Of a stretch of DNA of 64,000 bases, positions 34,931 through 47,800 are shown piece by piece. The notes beneath the pieces were generated by a model. The model had not been told where the DNA came from. It saw only the letters and a program-made list of their open reading frames with translations, and made no database searches. The DNA lies in the NCBI GenBank assembly GCA_936432065.2, contig OW386288.2, positions 13,256,706 through 13,320,705 of the forward strand, written 5' to 3'. The position numbers were made by a program, and so were the translations under genes. Each line of letters starts with the position of its first letter. Positions within the stretch are counted from its first letter, which is position 1. The stretch comes from Rutpela maculata (taxonomy: Eukaryota; Arthropoda; Insecta; Coleoptera; Cerambycidae).

Positions 34931-36418
34931 TTACTTCCACATCGAGTGGAAGTATAAATTTTGTATTGTTCAAATAGGCTTAGAATGTCATAAAAACATC
35001 GAGACTTTAGGTTTCAGCGACAAAATATTTTCTGTCTGTCGGTCTGTCTGTAACTTTTGTGCGCACGATTACTCTGGAACCGTTTAAGATACTGACTTGA
35101 AAGGTAAGTACACGTGTATACTTTAACGGGATCTGGAACTATAGACTATATTTTCATTTTATTCTGTTGAAGGGTTGAGAGGTAAGTGGGGGGTAAATAG
35201 GTAAATCAAGCAGGTAAGAGTCTGTAAAATTGGAATTTAGCATACAGGGTGTTCCACTTAAAACTCCCGGCGCCATTTTCTCGATAACCAAAAGCGATAT
35301 TTGAATTCTGTAAAAGATATCTACTATAGAATATATAAATGACTTCAGTTTTGAGTAAAAATGGTTATTTTACACATTGAGGTATAGATGGTGCTGCGAA
35401 ATTTTTCGATCCTAGGAACGATGAAATAAGTTGCATATGAGATGGAGAATTATATTCTAATAAGCAACTTTTTTAATATGAACAATTTTCAAAAAATCAC
35501 TGGTTTTCGAGATATTTGAACTTCAATGTAATTTTTCAAAAAAAACAAAAATCCCATTTTTTTTCCCATATGTCTACAATTTATAGTGTAAAATTTAGTA
35601 GAACATACATAAACATGGCGCAAAAATTAGACAATACTCAATAAACAAAAATTGCAAAATTTTTAATTTCCAAATAGCAGTTGCAGCCCCACCTCTGTTT
35701 TACTTGAAAAAAAGAATATTTTTTGTTTTGAAATAAATGTTTCATTACCATCTAAATCAGCCTGATTCATTATGAAAAATGTCCTAAAGGACTTATTGTC
35801 TAAAATGTATTTTAAAAAAGCTATGACGATTTTTATATTCAAAAAATTATATTGAAGTTCAAATATCTCGAGAACCAGTGACTTTTCGAAAATTTCTCGT
35901 ATCATAAAAGTTACTTAGAATATAATTCTCCATCTCATGCAACTCATTTCATCGTTCCTAGGATCGAAAAATTTCTTTGCATCGCAACGAAATCTATACC
36001 TCAATGTAAAATAACCATTTTTACTCAAAACTGAAGTCATTTATATATTCTAGTAGATGGCGCCGGGAGTTTTAAGTGGGACACGAGAGAAGCTATAAGG
36101 TCTCAAAAAATTATTTGGCATTAGCCACCCGCATTACCATCCCCACCCCATTATTAAATAGAAAAAAAAATGTTTTAGTGTGTGTACAAGAACCAAAAAC
36201 CTCAAAATATTTTTTTTACTTCCACCTCCCTATCACCACCCCCACCCTACTACCGATGTCGGATATCGTTTTATTGGTTTTTGGGGTAGACGATTTCAAA
36301 TACTATATTATTAAAGTTCCGTAAACAATTATTTCCACATACAAAATTTTTTCGTTATGAGAGATTTGGATAGAAAATCTGGATGTGGAAGTAGTGATTC
36401 CTTGGGCAACGGTTTTTT
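34931..36418 (+). mobile_element. Family Y copy 7, interrupted by a foldback
   Basis: Starts TTACTTCCACATCGAGTGG and ends CTTGGGCAACGG. The family sequence breaks at about 35243 (TTTAGCATA) and resumes at 36082 (CGAGAGAAGCTATAAGG). Confidence 0.58.
35244..36081. mobile_element. 838-bp foldback inside family Y copy 7
   Basis: The left end CAGGGTGTTCCACTTAAAAC, then TCCCGGCGCCATTTTC, is mirrored on the right by GATGGCGCCGGGAG and TTTTAAGTGGGACA. The arms also pair through AATGACTTCAGTTTTGAGT, GATCCTAGGAACGATG and GATGGAGAATTATATTC, giving about 200-300 bp of pairing around a spacer. Non-coding. Confidence 0.65.
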
Positions 36419-36419
36419 A

Positions 36420-37830
36420 TTCTGTTGATTAATGAGAACGCAATAAAACCGTCAGCGGCTTCAGTACTATATTAACTTAACTTCAGAGACATTTTTTTTA
36501 TTTGAAAATATCACGTACTTTGAGGAAATCGGAAAATATTAAATATTTAATGTTTTTAATATTCATTAAAAACATTTTAGATACAACTATATAGGAACCA
36601 AAAGCACATAAGTTTTATTTTCGAATGGGAACATCTTGATTTTCTCGGTTCATCCTCATTTTGACTGCGACCCGTTGGTTGTTAGATTTGGTAGAATGAA
36701 AATTTGGGATACAGGCAACAGCGCCATCTGTCGGGTCGGATGCATTTGTACTGTACTTACATGTGTCCCAATGAGACCTTCCACTCTATCTAACCCTCTT
36801 TGGTTGTGACATAGTTTAGTTCAAACGCTTCGGATGGTCTAGTAGGCACAGAAACTGGAAGTCCCATATTTAGGAATGTATTTAGGTTTATTAAAATAGT
36901 AGGTATTTAAGTAGAAAAGCCAAGCCATAAGTCTACATGGCAAGAGTCGAAGAAATAAATGAAAACATACATATTAACAGCACCTAGAGATAAAAAATAT
37001 GTAAAATTTCGGAATAATTTCATATGTAATGATAATTTTTCTTCATGGGTTATTATTATAGTAAAAGGTATCGTCTTCAGTTCCTATATGGTCCGGATAC
37101 TTGCTCTTACCTTCAAAGGGTGAAAACCACCCCCAAATTTGAATACTGAATATTTGAAAGTGTTACTAATTTATTATTGAAACGTAGGAGTTATGTTTTT
37201 GGGATCGCCGATTCCGAATCTGATGTCAAAATTAAAAAATTCAAAATGGCGGCTCTAATAAGGCGGGTGGAATTTTTTTTCTAAAACAAGTTTTAAACGG
37301 ACAACATAAATTGAGCATCTAGGTGATGTTATATATTAACAAAAAACAGCATTTTTGGAAGACAAATTAATTACTGAGCAATTAAAATAACAAAATAGTA
37401 ACATTTTGTTAAAAAAACTGTGAAAACGCACATTAAATCTGCCATAACTTCTTTATTTTTTGTGATGTAGAAACAAATAGAAAATCATTTTGAAGATTGA
37501 TTAATTATCTTTAATTTCATTCCTTTGAATTTTTTATGGAAGTGTCACAGTTAAAAATACTTAATCCTAAAAACGGTCGGATGCCATCTATAAAATTAAA
37601 TATCTCTGAAACTATCAACCCTACACAAATATACAAATTCATTCTCAGTTTATAAGCTTCATTTTCGATGTCCACTATGTTTTCTCTAAAACTAATAATC
37701 ACTGAGATATTTGCAGAGAAACAAAAATGTTACGTTTTTTTCTAAAATTCCTTTACAGTTTAAAATGCAATCTTTTTTCTAAAGCAAGCGCTGTAAGCGG
37801 ACGAAAAAATTTGAGTGTCTAGGTCATATT
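36420..37830. other. Repeat-derived spacer, no gene
   Basis: Includes one GGGATCGCCGATTCCGAATC repeat (about 37200), the family also seen in the 29576-30492 loop and near 57400. Short ORFs only. Confidence 0.4.
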
Positions 37831-37834
37831 TAGT

Positions 37835-38987
37835 ATACCGGGTGAGTCACGAATTGCGCTCTCCTAAAATATTTGGAATAGAAAATTGAAATGTGGAGGG
37901 CTTATTACACGACTAAAATGGCCATCTTTTCAATAAAAAATCAAGTTTGGTGCACATCCGGTTTGACCGGAAATGCCCACAACTTTCGATTTTCAAATGG
38001 AACACCCTATATATTTTTACATTTTTGGAATCTAGAGGAAATTTTGAATACAATACATCCATTTTGGTCACTTTTTGATAAACATTAAAAAGTTTATTTG
38101 TCTATTTATCTATTTCTGAATCCAGAGTGCTGTGGTGCCCAAAACATATTTTAGTTTGTGTGTTACGTTACTATAAAAATACAAAGAGCAATATGATTGC
38201 ATTACTTAATTGTCTAGAGGCGTTTAAAATTTTCAAATATGATTTTTACCCATCAGTACGGTTTTCAGAGTCTGTCTGGCAGCTGATATTGTTTTATTAC
38301 ATTCAATGGCTACTATGATGTTTCCAATGTTATTAGGTTACCAGATTTACACAGAAATGTGTCATTTGTTTCCAAAGCCCACTAATCTATTATCTATTAG
38401 CCGCATGTTTCTGAAAGCTTGGTTGCATTGTATTTTGGCTGAAATCTCAAATATTTCTGAGCGAATTTTCAAAATTTTGGTATCATTAGATTCGTATGAA
38501 AATGAGGTATTTAAAATTGTTGGTGAACGATTAACTTCCCATTAAAAAAAACCGAGTTAGTGGGTAAAAATCACATTTGAAAATTTTAAACGCCTCTAGA
38601 CAATTAAGTAATGCAATCATATTGCTCTTTGTATTTTTATAGTAACGTAGCACACAAACTAAAATATGTTTTGGGCACCACAGCACTCTGGATTCAGAAA
38701 TAGATTTTTTAATAAACTTTTTAATGTTTATCAAAAAGTGACCAAAATGGATGTATTGTATTCAAAATTTCCTCTAGATTCCAAAAATGTAAAAATATAT
38801 AGGGTGTTCCGTTTAAAAATCGAAAGTTGTGGGCATTTCCGGTCAAACCGGATGTGCACCAAACTTGATTTTTTTATTGAAAAGATGGCATTTTAGTCGT
38901 GTAATAAGCCCTCCACATTTCAATTTTCTATTCCAAATATTTTAGGAGATATCGGGGCGAGCGCAATTCGTGACTCACCCGGTATAT
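37835..38987. mobile_element. 1.15-kb foldback with about 430-bp arms and an ORF in the loop
   Basis: The ends CCGGGTGAGTCACGAATTGCG and the mirrored right end are flanked by TA. The arms (37835 to about 38265, about 38555 to 38987) are nearly identical. The loop (38270-38550) carries an unrelated sequence with a 79-codon plus-strand frame (starts MATMMFPMLLGYQ; contains ERIFKILVSLDSYENEVF). I do not recognise that protein; it may be chance or a captured fragment. Confidence 0.65.
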
Positions 38988-39557
38988 TAACGAAAATAAG
39001 TTTATGGGAATATATTTTTTGAATTGCTGACTACTTACATTAACAAAATGGTGACGTTTTTATTAAAAACATTTGAAAAAGTACATTGTTTCGATTGATT
39101 AGCGAAATGCGCAAAGAGTGTACCATTTGTAAAAATTATATTTCACTGTCTAAAAATTATTAACGATGTTTGAGGTTTTCTAAAACAATAATAACTGAAA
39201 TTACTTACCTTTAAAACTAATTTTTTTTTTAATGCTCATACTTTTCATTTTTTAGGTTAACTTATCAATGATGTGCCATTCTGTGGTTGGAACAAGGTGA
39301 GGTTTATCAAATATGTTTCCCACGATATCAAGTAAACTCCTTGCACATCTTAATGTTGATCTTTTAGGAAGATACTTTTATTTGTAATGATCCTTAACAT
39401 ACCATTAATTTAATTACCATTCAACAAATTTGTAAACTATAATTCCATCTGAACTCACTTAGCATCAGGGCACTCAAACAAATATCTTTTTGCTTTTAAG
39501 TTAATCTCTAAGTAAACCCTCCTTGTAAACACAAATAAACTAGTTCCTTCTTATTAA

Positions 39558-39820
39558 CCCTTTGACTGCTGACGTAATATGGCCTGTACGACCTGGTGGC
39601 TAACCTAATCAAATTTGTTTTTCTGTTGCACGTGTACTGGTTTTGGCAAGATATTGCCAAAAATATAATCTTTTTAAAACAAATGGAAGCCAAAAATTAA
39701 CAAAAAAGAAAAAACTTAAAACTAGGTTATACGAATTATACGAATGAAGCCTGAAGGAGTCATGAGCACTGAGAGGTAGTAAGGAGATAACGCCTCCAGA
39801 CATCATCAGCAGTCAAAGGG
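39558..39820. mobile_element. piggyBac-type MITE
   Basis: A 263-bp element with inverted ends CCCTTTGACTGCTGA, flanked by TTAA on both sides (39554-39557, 39821-39824), the piggyBac target signature. No ORF. Confidence 0.65.
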
Positions 39821-40254
39821 TTAATAGCTTTTTCATTTAAATAGCACTAGATGCCTCATCATTTTTAAACAACTTCATAAAATTTTCAAAAAGTATTCCG
39901 AATTCGACTCATATATATGTTTTTGTTTTCGCATTTCTGTCAGTTCTGCTGTTACAGTTAAGCAGGAAAGACCTAGGAAGATGTTATGAAGCTTTACAGG
40001 ACCAAGGAATGCATAAAGCTTGTAAAATGGTTGTTTTATTGTAATAACCATAATGTGACAAGCTTTGTAAAAATTCCCTCCAAGTTCTATGTATAAGTAA
40101 CAGAAAACTAAGTTAGTTAGTTCGGCAATCATCCAGAGATGGCGCGCGGGGTCGACATCTAGAAGCTACTGACATCCATCTGCAACATTGTGGAATGTGG
40201 TAGAAAGATCCAGAATCAATTACCCCCTGGCTCAATTGTTGAATCTCTAAAGTC

Positions 40255-40620
40255 GGATTCGACTTTGGGAAAATATCTAGCGAAATTTGCACGACTCTAA
40301 AAAATATGCAATATCGAATGTCACATTCTACAGTTTTCAGCAGAATGTTCTACGAATGGGTAAAAAATTTGTAGTCTTGCAAATTTCCGTAGATATTCTC
40401 CCAAAGTCGAACGTGACTTTTACTAATAGAGATTCGAGAATTGCGCCTCAGGAGTATAAATAGAGAGCGAGTCATTGCGCAGTTCAGTTCAGTTCAGATA
40501 GTGAGTTCAGAAAGACAAAAGAAAAAGTAAGCAAAGTGATCAAAAGTGACTGAATTATAGTACTTAGTGTAATATTAGTGAAATAATATCTGTTTTAATT
40601 AGTGTTTAGTGTTATAACTT
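40255..40620 (+). promoter_or_regulatory. Orphan heat-shock-style promoter and leader
   Basis: A textbook TATAAATAG (40455-40463) is followed about 25 bases later by CAGTTCAGTTCAG (40480 onward) and an A-rich leader (AAGTAAGCAAAGTGATC). This arrangement resembles insect hsp70 promoters and 5' UTRs. Upstream, GAATGTTC (40343-40350) is a two-unit heat-shock element with a third GAA one base out of register. It is flanked by inverted repeats (about 40255-40290 and 40380-40412, GACTTTGGGAAAATATCTA and relatives). The first downstream ATG (about 40677) opens only a few codons and no Hsp ORF follows; instead a foldback begins near 40705. It may be a severed hsp promoter, a retrocopied leader, or a mobile-element promoter. 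Confidence 0.4.
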
Positions 40621-40704
40621 CGGAACCCACAATACAAGGTGTTTACTAGGTGGCCTTTTCGGCAGCTCATCGTTTTATGAACTTTGAGATATTTTTATGG
40701 TTTA

Positions 40705-41545
40705 ATGGATGATAATGATTCATAAAATCGACTTCTGGTGGGGCACCTCCTGTCAGGAGCATCACGAACACTGTTTAAAAATCAGCGAAATCATGTCATC
40801 GTTACAAGGCTCATTTTTTGTGTGTGACACATTTTATGTTTAGAATGAATAAAATAAGATCGCCAGAAAGTGTGGGCCGTCAGGAGGCGCAGCCAGAAAG
40901 GTAATAATGACACAATACATCTGAGGCACGGTACAGAGTCAGCTGAAAGTGTTAAATTCCTGTATATTTAAGAGTCTATGGTACTTTTGTTGACACTAAG
41001 AACTTTACGAGGAGGCTATTCTATTGTTGAAGGGGCTTATATTATTTATAATAAAAACCAAGTGTTACGCATTAAAATTACAAATTGTTTCAGAGTCTAT
41101 TACTAAAGAACTCAAATAGCTGAAAATTTTTCACATTATTAATACATGTGGAGCCAGAACTTGTAACGATGAGTTTAGAGTTCTGAGATGAAATATGCGA
41201 ATTTTCTTCAAAAATCCTCAACATTTTCTTTCTGGCTAGCCTTACTGACGGGAGTTTTTTTCTGGGAATTTTTTTCTGTGTTCAAAACATTTAAATAAAC
41301 ATGCTCAACCTTAAAAAGTTTGTAACGATCATGTTATATAACTCCGTTTTTTTACCTCTTTGACCTTTCTGGTTGCGCCCCTGATGGCCCACACTTTCTG
41401 GCGATCTTATTTTATTCATTCTAAACATAAAATGTGTACAAAAAAATTGGCTTTGTAACGATGATATAATTTCACTGATTTTTATATCTTGAACCATGGC
41501 CAACTCGACGGGCTGACATATGCCAGAAGTCTATTTTGTCGTTAT
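40705..41545. mobile_element. 840-bp foldback with GTAACGATG repeats
   Basis: TCATCGTTACAAGGCTCATT, TATGTTTAGAATGAATAAAA and GATCGCCAGAAAGTGTGGGC (40790-40905) are mirrored at 41358-41495. Less exact pairing extends outward through CGACTTCTGG / CCAGAAGTC. TTGTAACGATGA recurs at least five times between 40790 and 41600. Confidence 0.5.
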
Positions 41546-41789
41546 TTAAGTTCGATAGAATTAATCAGCGCATAGAAAATGTTTGTAACGATGAGTGTCC
41601 GAAAAAGCCACTTAGCTCCCGCACCATAAGGGGTAAAGGTAAACACGTAACAAACAACACCCCAAATTATTTCCCGTGGCCAGGAATAATTGTAGCTGAA
41701 CTGTTGGACACGGTAATGTTTAATATGATTAAGAGACAAACTGCGACTCGCCATAGTAAAATGGTACCAACTGGCAATTATTTATGAAA

Positions 41790-44740
41790 AAAGCCATTTT
41801 TAAAAGCAGCTGCGGTATTCTTGTTTTAACATTATGTATTATGCACTACAGGACACAGATGCAGCATTACTGCAGTTTCTTTAATGTCGTGTCTAGGAAG
41901 TAAGTGTTGTCAGTCAGTACCCCCCCATTTTACTATGAAAGTCACAATTTTGAAACAACACTGATGACACATTATATTCAAATGATAATGATGTTTCCAG
42001 AATTAAGTTATTGGGGATTTTAGGCGCATCCTTTATTATCCTGATTGTCAGGATGGTTTATATTTAAGCATATTCTTGATCTTTAGCTGGACATAAATCA
42101 TGATTACTTTGACGAGATAAAGTCAAATTATTAATCTAATACCCAATAAACGGAAGGTATAAAATCACCGACTGTAAATTAAACAGTTGAGATCGATTTC
42201 CTACCAACTAAAAATAATAACACGTTTAAAAAGAATAATGCTATATTTCATTGGCATCGTTATCACAACGCAACAAAAAAAATTCACATTGCATACAAAC
42301 TTATTATGTTTATAATTAACGGTAACGGTGGTAATTTGAGATTTAAACAAAATATTTAGGTCAGGTTTGTCAATGCTAATAGCCATTTAAGGGAAAGAAA
42401 GATTTGTACTGCACAACAGATAGGTGATGGCAAGCACAACTGATACACAAGCACAATGGAGGGTACCGGTAACATAAGACAAAAATTGAGTAGATCCCAA
42501 CAAACACAAAAGATCGGCCTATCACTGGGCCAGAAATGAAACTTCTGCAGAATGAAGTAAAAAGTACCATGTAATTAAGTCGAAAGAGCATTCTAGGCAT
42601 GTGTGGCCAATGTGATAGTCAAGAATCGCAATACATATTTCTCGCATACTCGCTACTCCTTGGTAGTGGAGGCCCATAACTTTTTTTATATTCATTTGAG
42701 TCATCATTAACACCTTGCAGATTTGTCGTATCCACGGGTAAAATATTTCACAATGTGTGTGTGCAAAATGCCAATATTCTTATTTAAAATCTAAATATTA
42801 ACATATTAAATAAAAGTGAGCTGCCACCTGCATTTCGAGCATAATTTGAACATAAGTCAGCACACATGACCTAACTTGTTGCTACCACTAGCTGTTGTTT
42901 TATACATCTTTAGGCAACGAATTTGCTGTTTCCCAAATAGTGTAATGACTACCTCCAGATGTGCTTACCTAATAATGGGGATGTCTCATTACATTAAAAG
43001 ATGGATTTTTGTCATGATTCTACAATATATACGTAACCATTATCCATAATTTGTTGATTTTCAAAAATTTCCAAAACCACAAAAACAATTTTTTAGTTTA
43101 TGCATAGTTTAAATTTGCCGCCAGTTAAACAACTAGAGAAAAAATTATGCTCTTTAGCAGCCAAAACAGTTATATTTCTTTTATTTGTATTCGTAGTTGA
43201 CCTTAGACCATTTAAAAGTGAAACCTTTGTTAAACTACCCATTCTCTGCATGGTCTAAGTATTCGACAGTTTTATTATTTACTGTTAAAAAATATAATTA
43301 AAAAAATACGTAAATATTACATAAGTAGGTAAACAGAAACAAATTACAAATACATACAGAACTCAAAACAGTGTTTATCAACAGATAACGACACGATATT
43401 TGAGTGAATTAGTGAGATGACATCATAGGCCTAAAATTTCACTCTATTTTTTACACAGTTAAGCTAAAAAAAAATCGATAAAAATTTAATGTGCATATAT
43501 GCCCATTACTTCAACATTTATATATTGATCCTCGTTATTATGAAATTTAATATATTCTACACAACAAACTATATCCAAGTTGATCCTCGTAAAGTATTAG
43601 AGATTTATAATACAATTTTATATTACAAAAATATGGCTCTCCAGCTACACAGCATATGGCTCTCCAGCTACACAATTTGAGAAAATGTTATTTTCTTACT
43701 ATCTAAAATGTAATCAGGATAAAAGACTGCTCATAATATTTTTCAAATTCTTCGTCATTTTTAATAAAACTACTTCTAACCAAAGAATTTATTTAAAACT
43801 ACAAACTCCTCAGCTTTTTGTTCATATACTGTTAGATTTTAATTATCAACAATTAGTTTTGTCATTCGTGTCAGATGTTATCTAACAGCCTAGTGTCCAA
43901 GGGCTTTTAACTTCACTGTAAGTGAAAGAAAGCAAATAAAAAGAAAAACGTTTGGTGTGTACCATAATATAGATATTTTAAAAAATTGGATTGGTAAAAA
44001 AACGATTTTTTGCTCAAATATTCAAAAATACGAAAAATCCTTATAAATGGTTGACACCAAATGAAAAAGGAGGAAATTCTACACCAATTAAGCTGTTACT
44101 TTGTTTTCCGTAAATGCAACGGTTTTTGAGTAAAACGCAATCAAAAGCTAATTGTTTCTATAGATAATTTGGGCACACAAAATTAGATAACATTTTTTAA
44201 ATTTTGTATGTATAATTTTTTTCCATTTGCTGTGAGCCATTCTTACCAATGTTTGGTATTTTTGGAAATATAAGCAATGAGAAATCTAAGCAAATCTGCC
44301 TTTGGTAGCTGTACTATAAATAATTAGCCCACCATATGAACAAAACTCCAAGATCTTGCAAACACAAATCTTCGGGTACTCATTCACATTGCTAAAGAAA
44401 AAAACACAATTTTGAAATAAATCATGGTATTGAATAAAGAAATTCATAGAAAAAAGTCAACTTCCATGATGATTTTCTAAAAATATGCAAACTAAAGAAA
44501 ATACGTCTAATAAACGTACTCTTCTATTTACCCCTAAACTATAAAAAAATACTCTGGTTGTTTAAAGAAAAATATTAATTGAAAGATAGATTTAAATATC
44601 TGTCTGCAGATATTCAATTGCATGTTTTGTTTGAATCTCAAAAATAACGTATATATATCTTCTTATAACACTAAAAATAACAAACTAACTACTAACTATA
44701 GTGATACACTTTGAAAGGCATTTGAAAAATTTATGTAGGT
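41790..44740. other. AT-rich intergenic region downstream of EPG5
   Basis: No exon, RNA gene or bounded mobile element recognised, apart from the 43630 duplication. The EPG5 3' UTR must end somewhere in its right part, but I found no clear polyadenylation signal. Confidence 0.4.
43630..43677. repeat. Short tandem duplication
   Basis: ATATGGCTCTCCAGCTACAC occurs twice in a row, separated by AGC. No gene context. Confidence 0.55.
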
Positions 44741-44753
44741 AATGGTATCATAC

Positions 44754-44852
44754 CTAACCGATATCTTTTAAATAAGGTTTCGTATAAAATTGCTTGACGA
44801 GTAGAAGAACAAATTTCCTTGCGTTATGTAGAGAGTTTTCTGGATCTTGAAT
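44754..44852 (-). CDS. EPG5: EPG5 last coding exon and stop
   Basis: Encodes IQDPENSLHNARKFVLLLVK, then QFYTKPYLKDIG and a TAG stop. The 56-bp intron before it ends in CATTTACAG. The end matches the layout of the vertebrate EPG5 C-terminus (a conserved LLV..LYP-like ending). I saw no AATAAA in the few hundred bases downstream on the minus strand, so the 3' UTR end is undefined. Confidence 0.9.
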   Translation of the reverse strand: MQDPENSLHNARKFVLLLVKQFYTKPYLKDIG

Positions 44853-47800
44853 CTGTAAATGAAAAATAAACTGGTAATGCAATCTAAAAACTACATCTTA
44901 ATACTTACCTGTCTGAGAGCTAACTCAGCACAATCTTTAATTTTGCCTTGTGACTGACCAAAATCCAAAACTAGCAGTACTTTAACGCACTCACTGTTAC
45001 CCCCCGGTTGCCCAACTTTCATGAATGCATTGGGTTTTGTCCTAATTCTCTGGGGCATACCTTTCATTTCTGGAAGCTGCGCCAAAACGTACCCTAAGAA
45101 AAAATCAACAAATATAACGAGGAACAAGCAAAAGCCACCTTTGATAAAATATTTAACCCACCTGCTAAAGCTCGACAAAGAAACCTGAAGTGCAGTGTGA
45201 GGTTTCCCTGCCTACTAAGGCCTATAGCGCTTAGTAACCCTCTTCCCCAACTGGAGCTTCCCTTGTCCTCTGAAATTTGCAGCAAGATTTGACCAAATTT
45301 GTGTAAAATAAACCAAGCTGTGTCATTCTTGTCTGAATACTGAAACGCCAACATTAGAAATCCACACCATAAAAGAGGCATTTTGGGTTCAGTCAATTCG
45401 CTACAATAAGTATAATAAATGCTTAAACATTCTTTAGATCAAGCCAATAAAAATTATTACTATTATAAGAATAGGGTCATTCCACATGTACTTATCCTAA
45501 ATAATGACAGTTCGTAAAAAAATGACATTCATATTTCTCCATAATAGAGCATCTGCCTGTCTGCCCAACTATTCAACTGGACTCAGTTTTTGTGTACCAA
45601 TAATAATATAATGTAAACATTTACTGTTTGTTAAGATATAATATATCGTAAACACCTAATGAAATACTCCCAAATACTAACATTAATCTTACTTGATTTT
45701 GATGTTGATCATCCAGTCTAAACAGAGATTCAGTAAAGCCTCTGTATCACTACATCTGGAGATTCTCTGCACAAGTATGGCATTTAGGGTAAGCAGACAA
45801 CCTTTACTCAAAATGATTTGTTCGAATTCAGTCTGTTTAGATACTAATATGTTTAGAAGTTCACCAACTTCTCTCCACGATGGCTGGAAATCTTCGGATA
45901 CTAAAATTGGACAAATGATATTAAAATCACATATCTATAAAAGTATTACGTATAAAGTATAAATAGGAACAATAGGTCAAGCATGAGGAAATGCGGAGTT
46001 TCATCATTATTTTGTCACCTCACACACAAACGTGTACCCATAAAAATGCAAAGCCATGAATGTGGAGTGTGATACTCCGCATTTTTAACGTAAGTTTTCT
46101 TTATTTGTAGTCTTGAGAGTACAGATAGAAAAAAACAAGCATTTCTCCCAAACAGTATATTTTATTCTGAATGAATCTGAAAATTTGATCAGGGAAATAG
46201 TTCTAAATTAACTTCAAAGCCAAAATAGACTGCAGTTTTTAAGACTACAAAATTATTTAAACCTAAATAGGTCCCATGTAACTTTAAAGTCAATAATACA
46301 AGTTTTAATGACTTTCACTGAAAAAAAAAATATTAGCGAGATCTAAAATATTGGGAAAGAATACTTTGAAGTGGTATGTTTCCAATACTTTTCGACCGAC
46401 TCTAAGTGACCATTTTATAATGAAATTTGACGAATGATTAATTGAAAAAATCATTAATACATGGTTATTCAACAGATACCAACTACAATATTATTGTATT
46501 TTATGCGCTAGGAAAGTCGTAACGCAATTTTATAGGTCTTTTAGAAATATTTTAAAAACACTTTCAAGCTAAAAAAAAATTTAAAAACGTAAAATACTTG
46601 AATACAAATTGGTGAGTATTTAGTATTAATTTTACATCTTTAGATACTTAGAATTTAGCCTACTTAACAATAGAATTTTAGCAACTACCAAACATTTGGT
46701 CCTTCGAGCCGGATTTTACGAAAATTTGAAGTCAATTCGGTTATACATGCGAACAAGATCAAAATGAGGTCTACATTAGATAATTCTGACCCAAGGTGCT
46801 GCCTGGAACTGCTCTGCTCTATGTAAATTCTGTCTATAAACACCACTGCCGTGGTTGACTTACCAGCATTACAAAAATAACTGTTCAACGTTATCTCAAA
46901 AAGGTCGGCGAGAATTTCCAAGTCGCTCACAGCCACACCCAATGTCTTAAGTAAACATTTAACGACAATCCCCTTCCCCGCTTTATTTTCGATCCACTTG
47001 CTGAATGCCTTCACTGATGCATTGGTGATCTTATCGATATTTAAAATACACAGTAACTCCTTCAACAGAATCAGCATTTCTTCCTCGGAAGTAACCATGC
47101 ATTCTAAGTCGTTAAGTTGGCGAGATATCACGAGATAGATTTCTTGTTCCTTGTGTGCTAGATTGTTTTTGTTTCTGCTTACGTATACGGATAGGAATTT
47201 TATGTACGTTTTTACATAGATCAGTCTTTTATATGATAGCTCCGATGACGGTTCTGTCAGTGGTTTATTATAATTAGAAACAGTTTTCAGAAAGCTGAAA
47301 TAAAATAAATGTTATCCAATTTGAACAAAATAGTAAAAAAATTAAAAAATGCTCGAGGCATATGCTTTACCAATCATCTATTAATAAACTTTTCGATAAT
47401 TTATTCATGCTAGTTAAGTTATAATCATTTATTGAATAAACGAGTATCAAATGCAGACTAAGAGTATTTTCTAATATACCTCTAGGAGCATCAGGGCCGG
47501 TCTTTGGAGGAGGCACGATCGTGCCCTGCATGAAGGCGCCATGAGCCTAATATAAGGGGCACCACAAGCTTAATATACTTTTTTTTTTGAGTAAAATCCT
47601 CAAATTGTACTCGAAAAAAAAAAAAGTATATTAAGTATATTAGGCTCATGGCGCCATGAAAAAATTTTGTTTTGGGTTTTACCCCCCTTGCTCACCAATT
47701 TTGAGATGAGGAAGAAAATTTTTTTTTAATTTTACCGATTTCAACGAAACCAAAAATAAATCAAACAAAAAGTAAGTGCTTTTGTTCTATTTATTTTTGG

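Noticed and set aside
38127..38734. Two near-identical ORFs (LWCPKHILVCVLRYY) as a duplicated gene
   Set aside because: Same effect: arms of the 37835-38987 foldback.
39875..40132. Minus-strand 85-codon frame near the piggyBac MITE as a gene
   Set aside because: No domain recognised, no splice context, composition like the surrounding AT-rich DNA.
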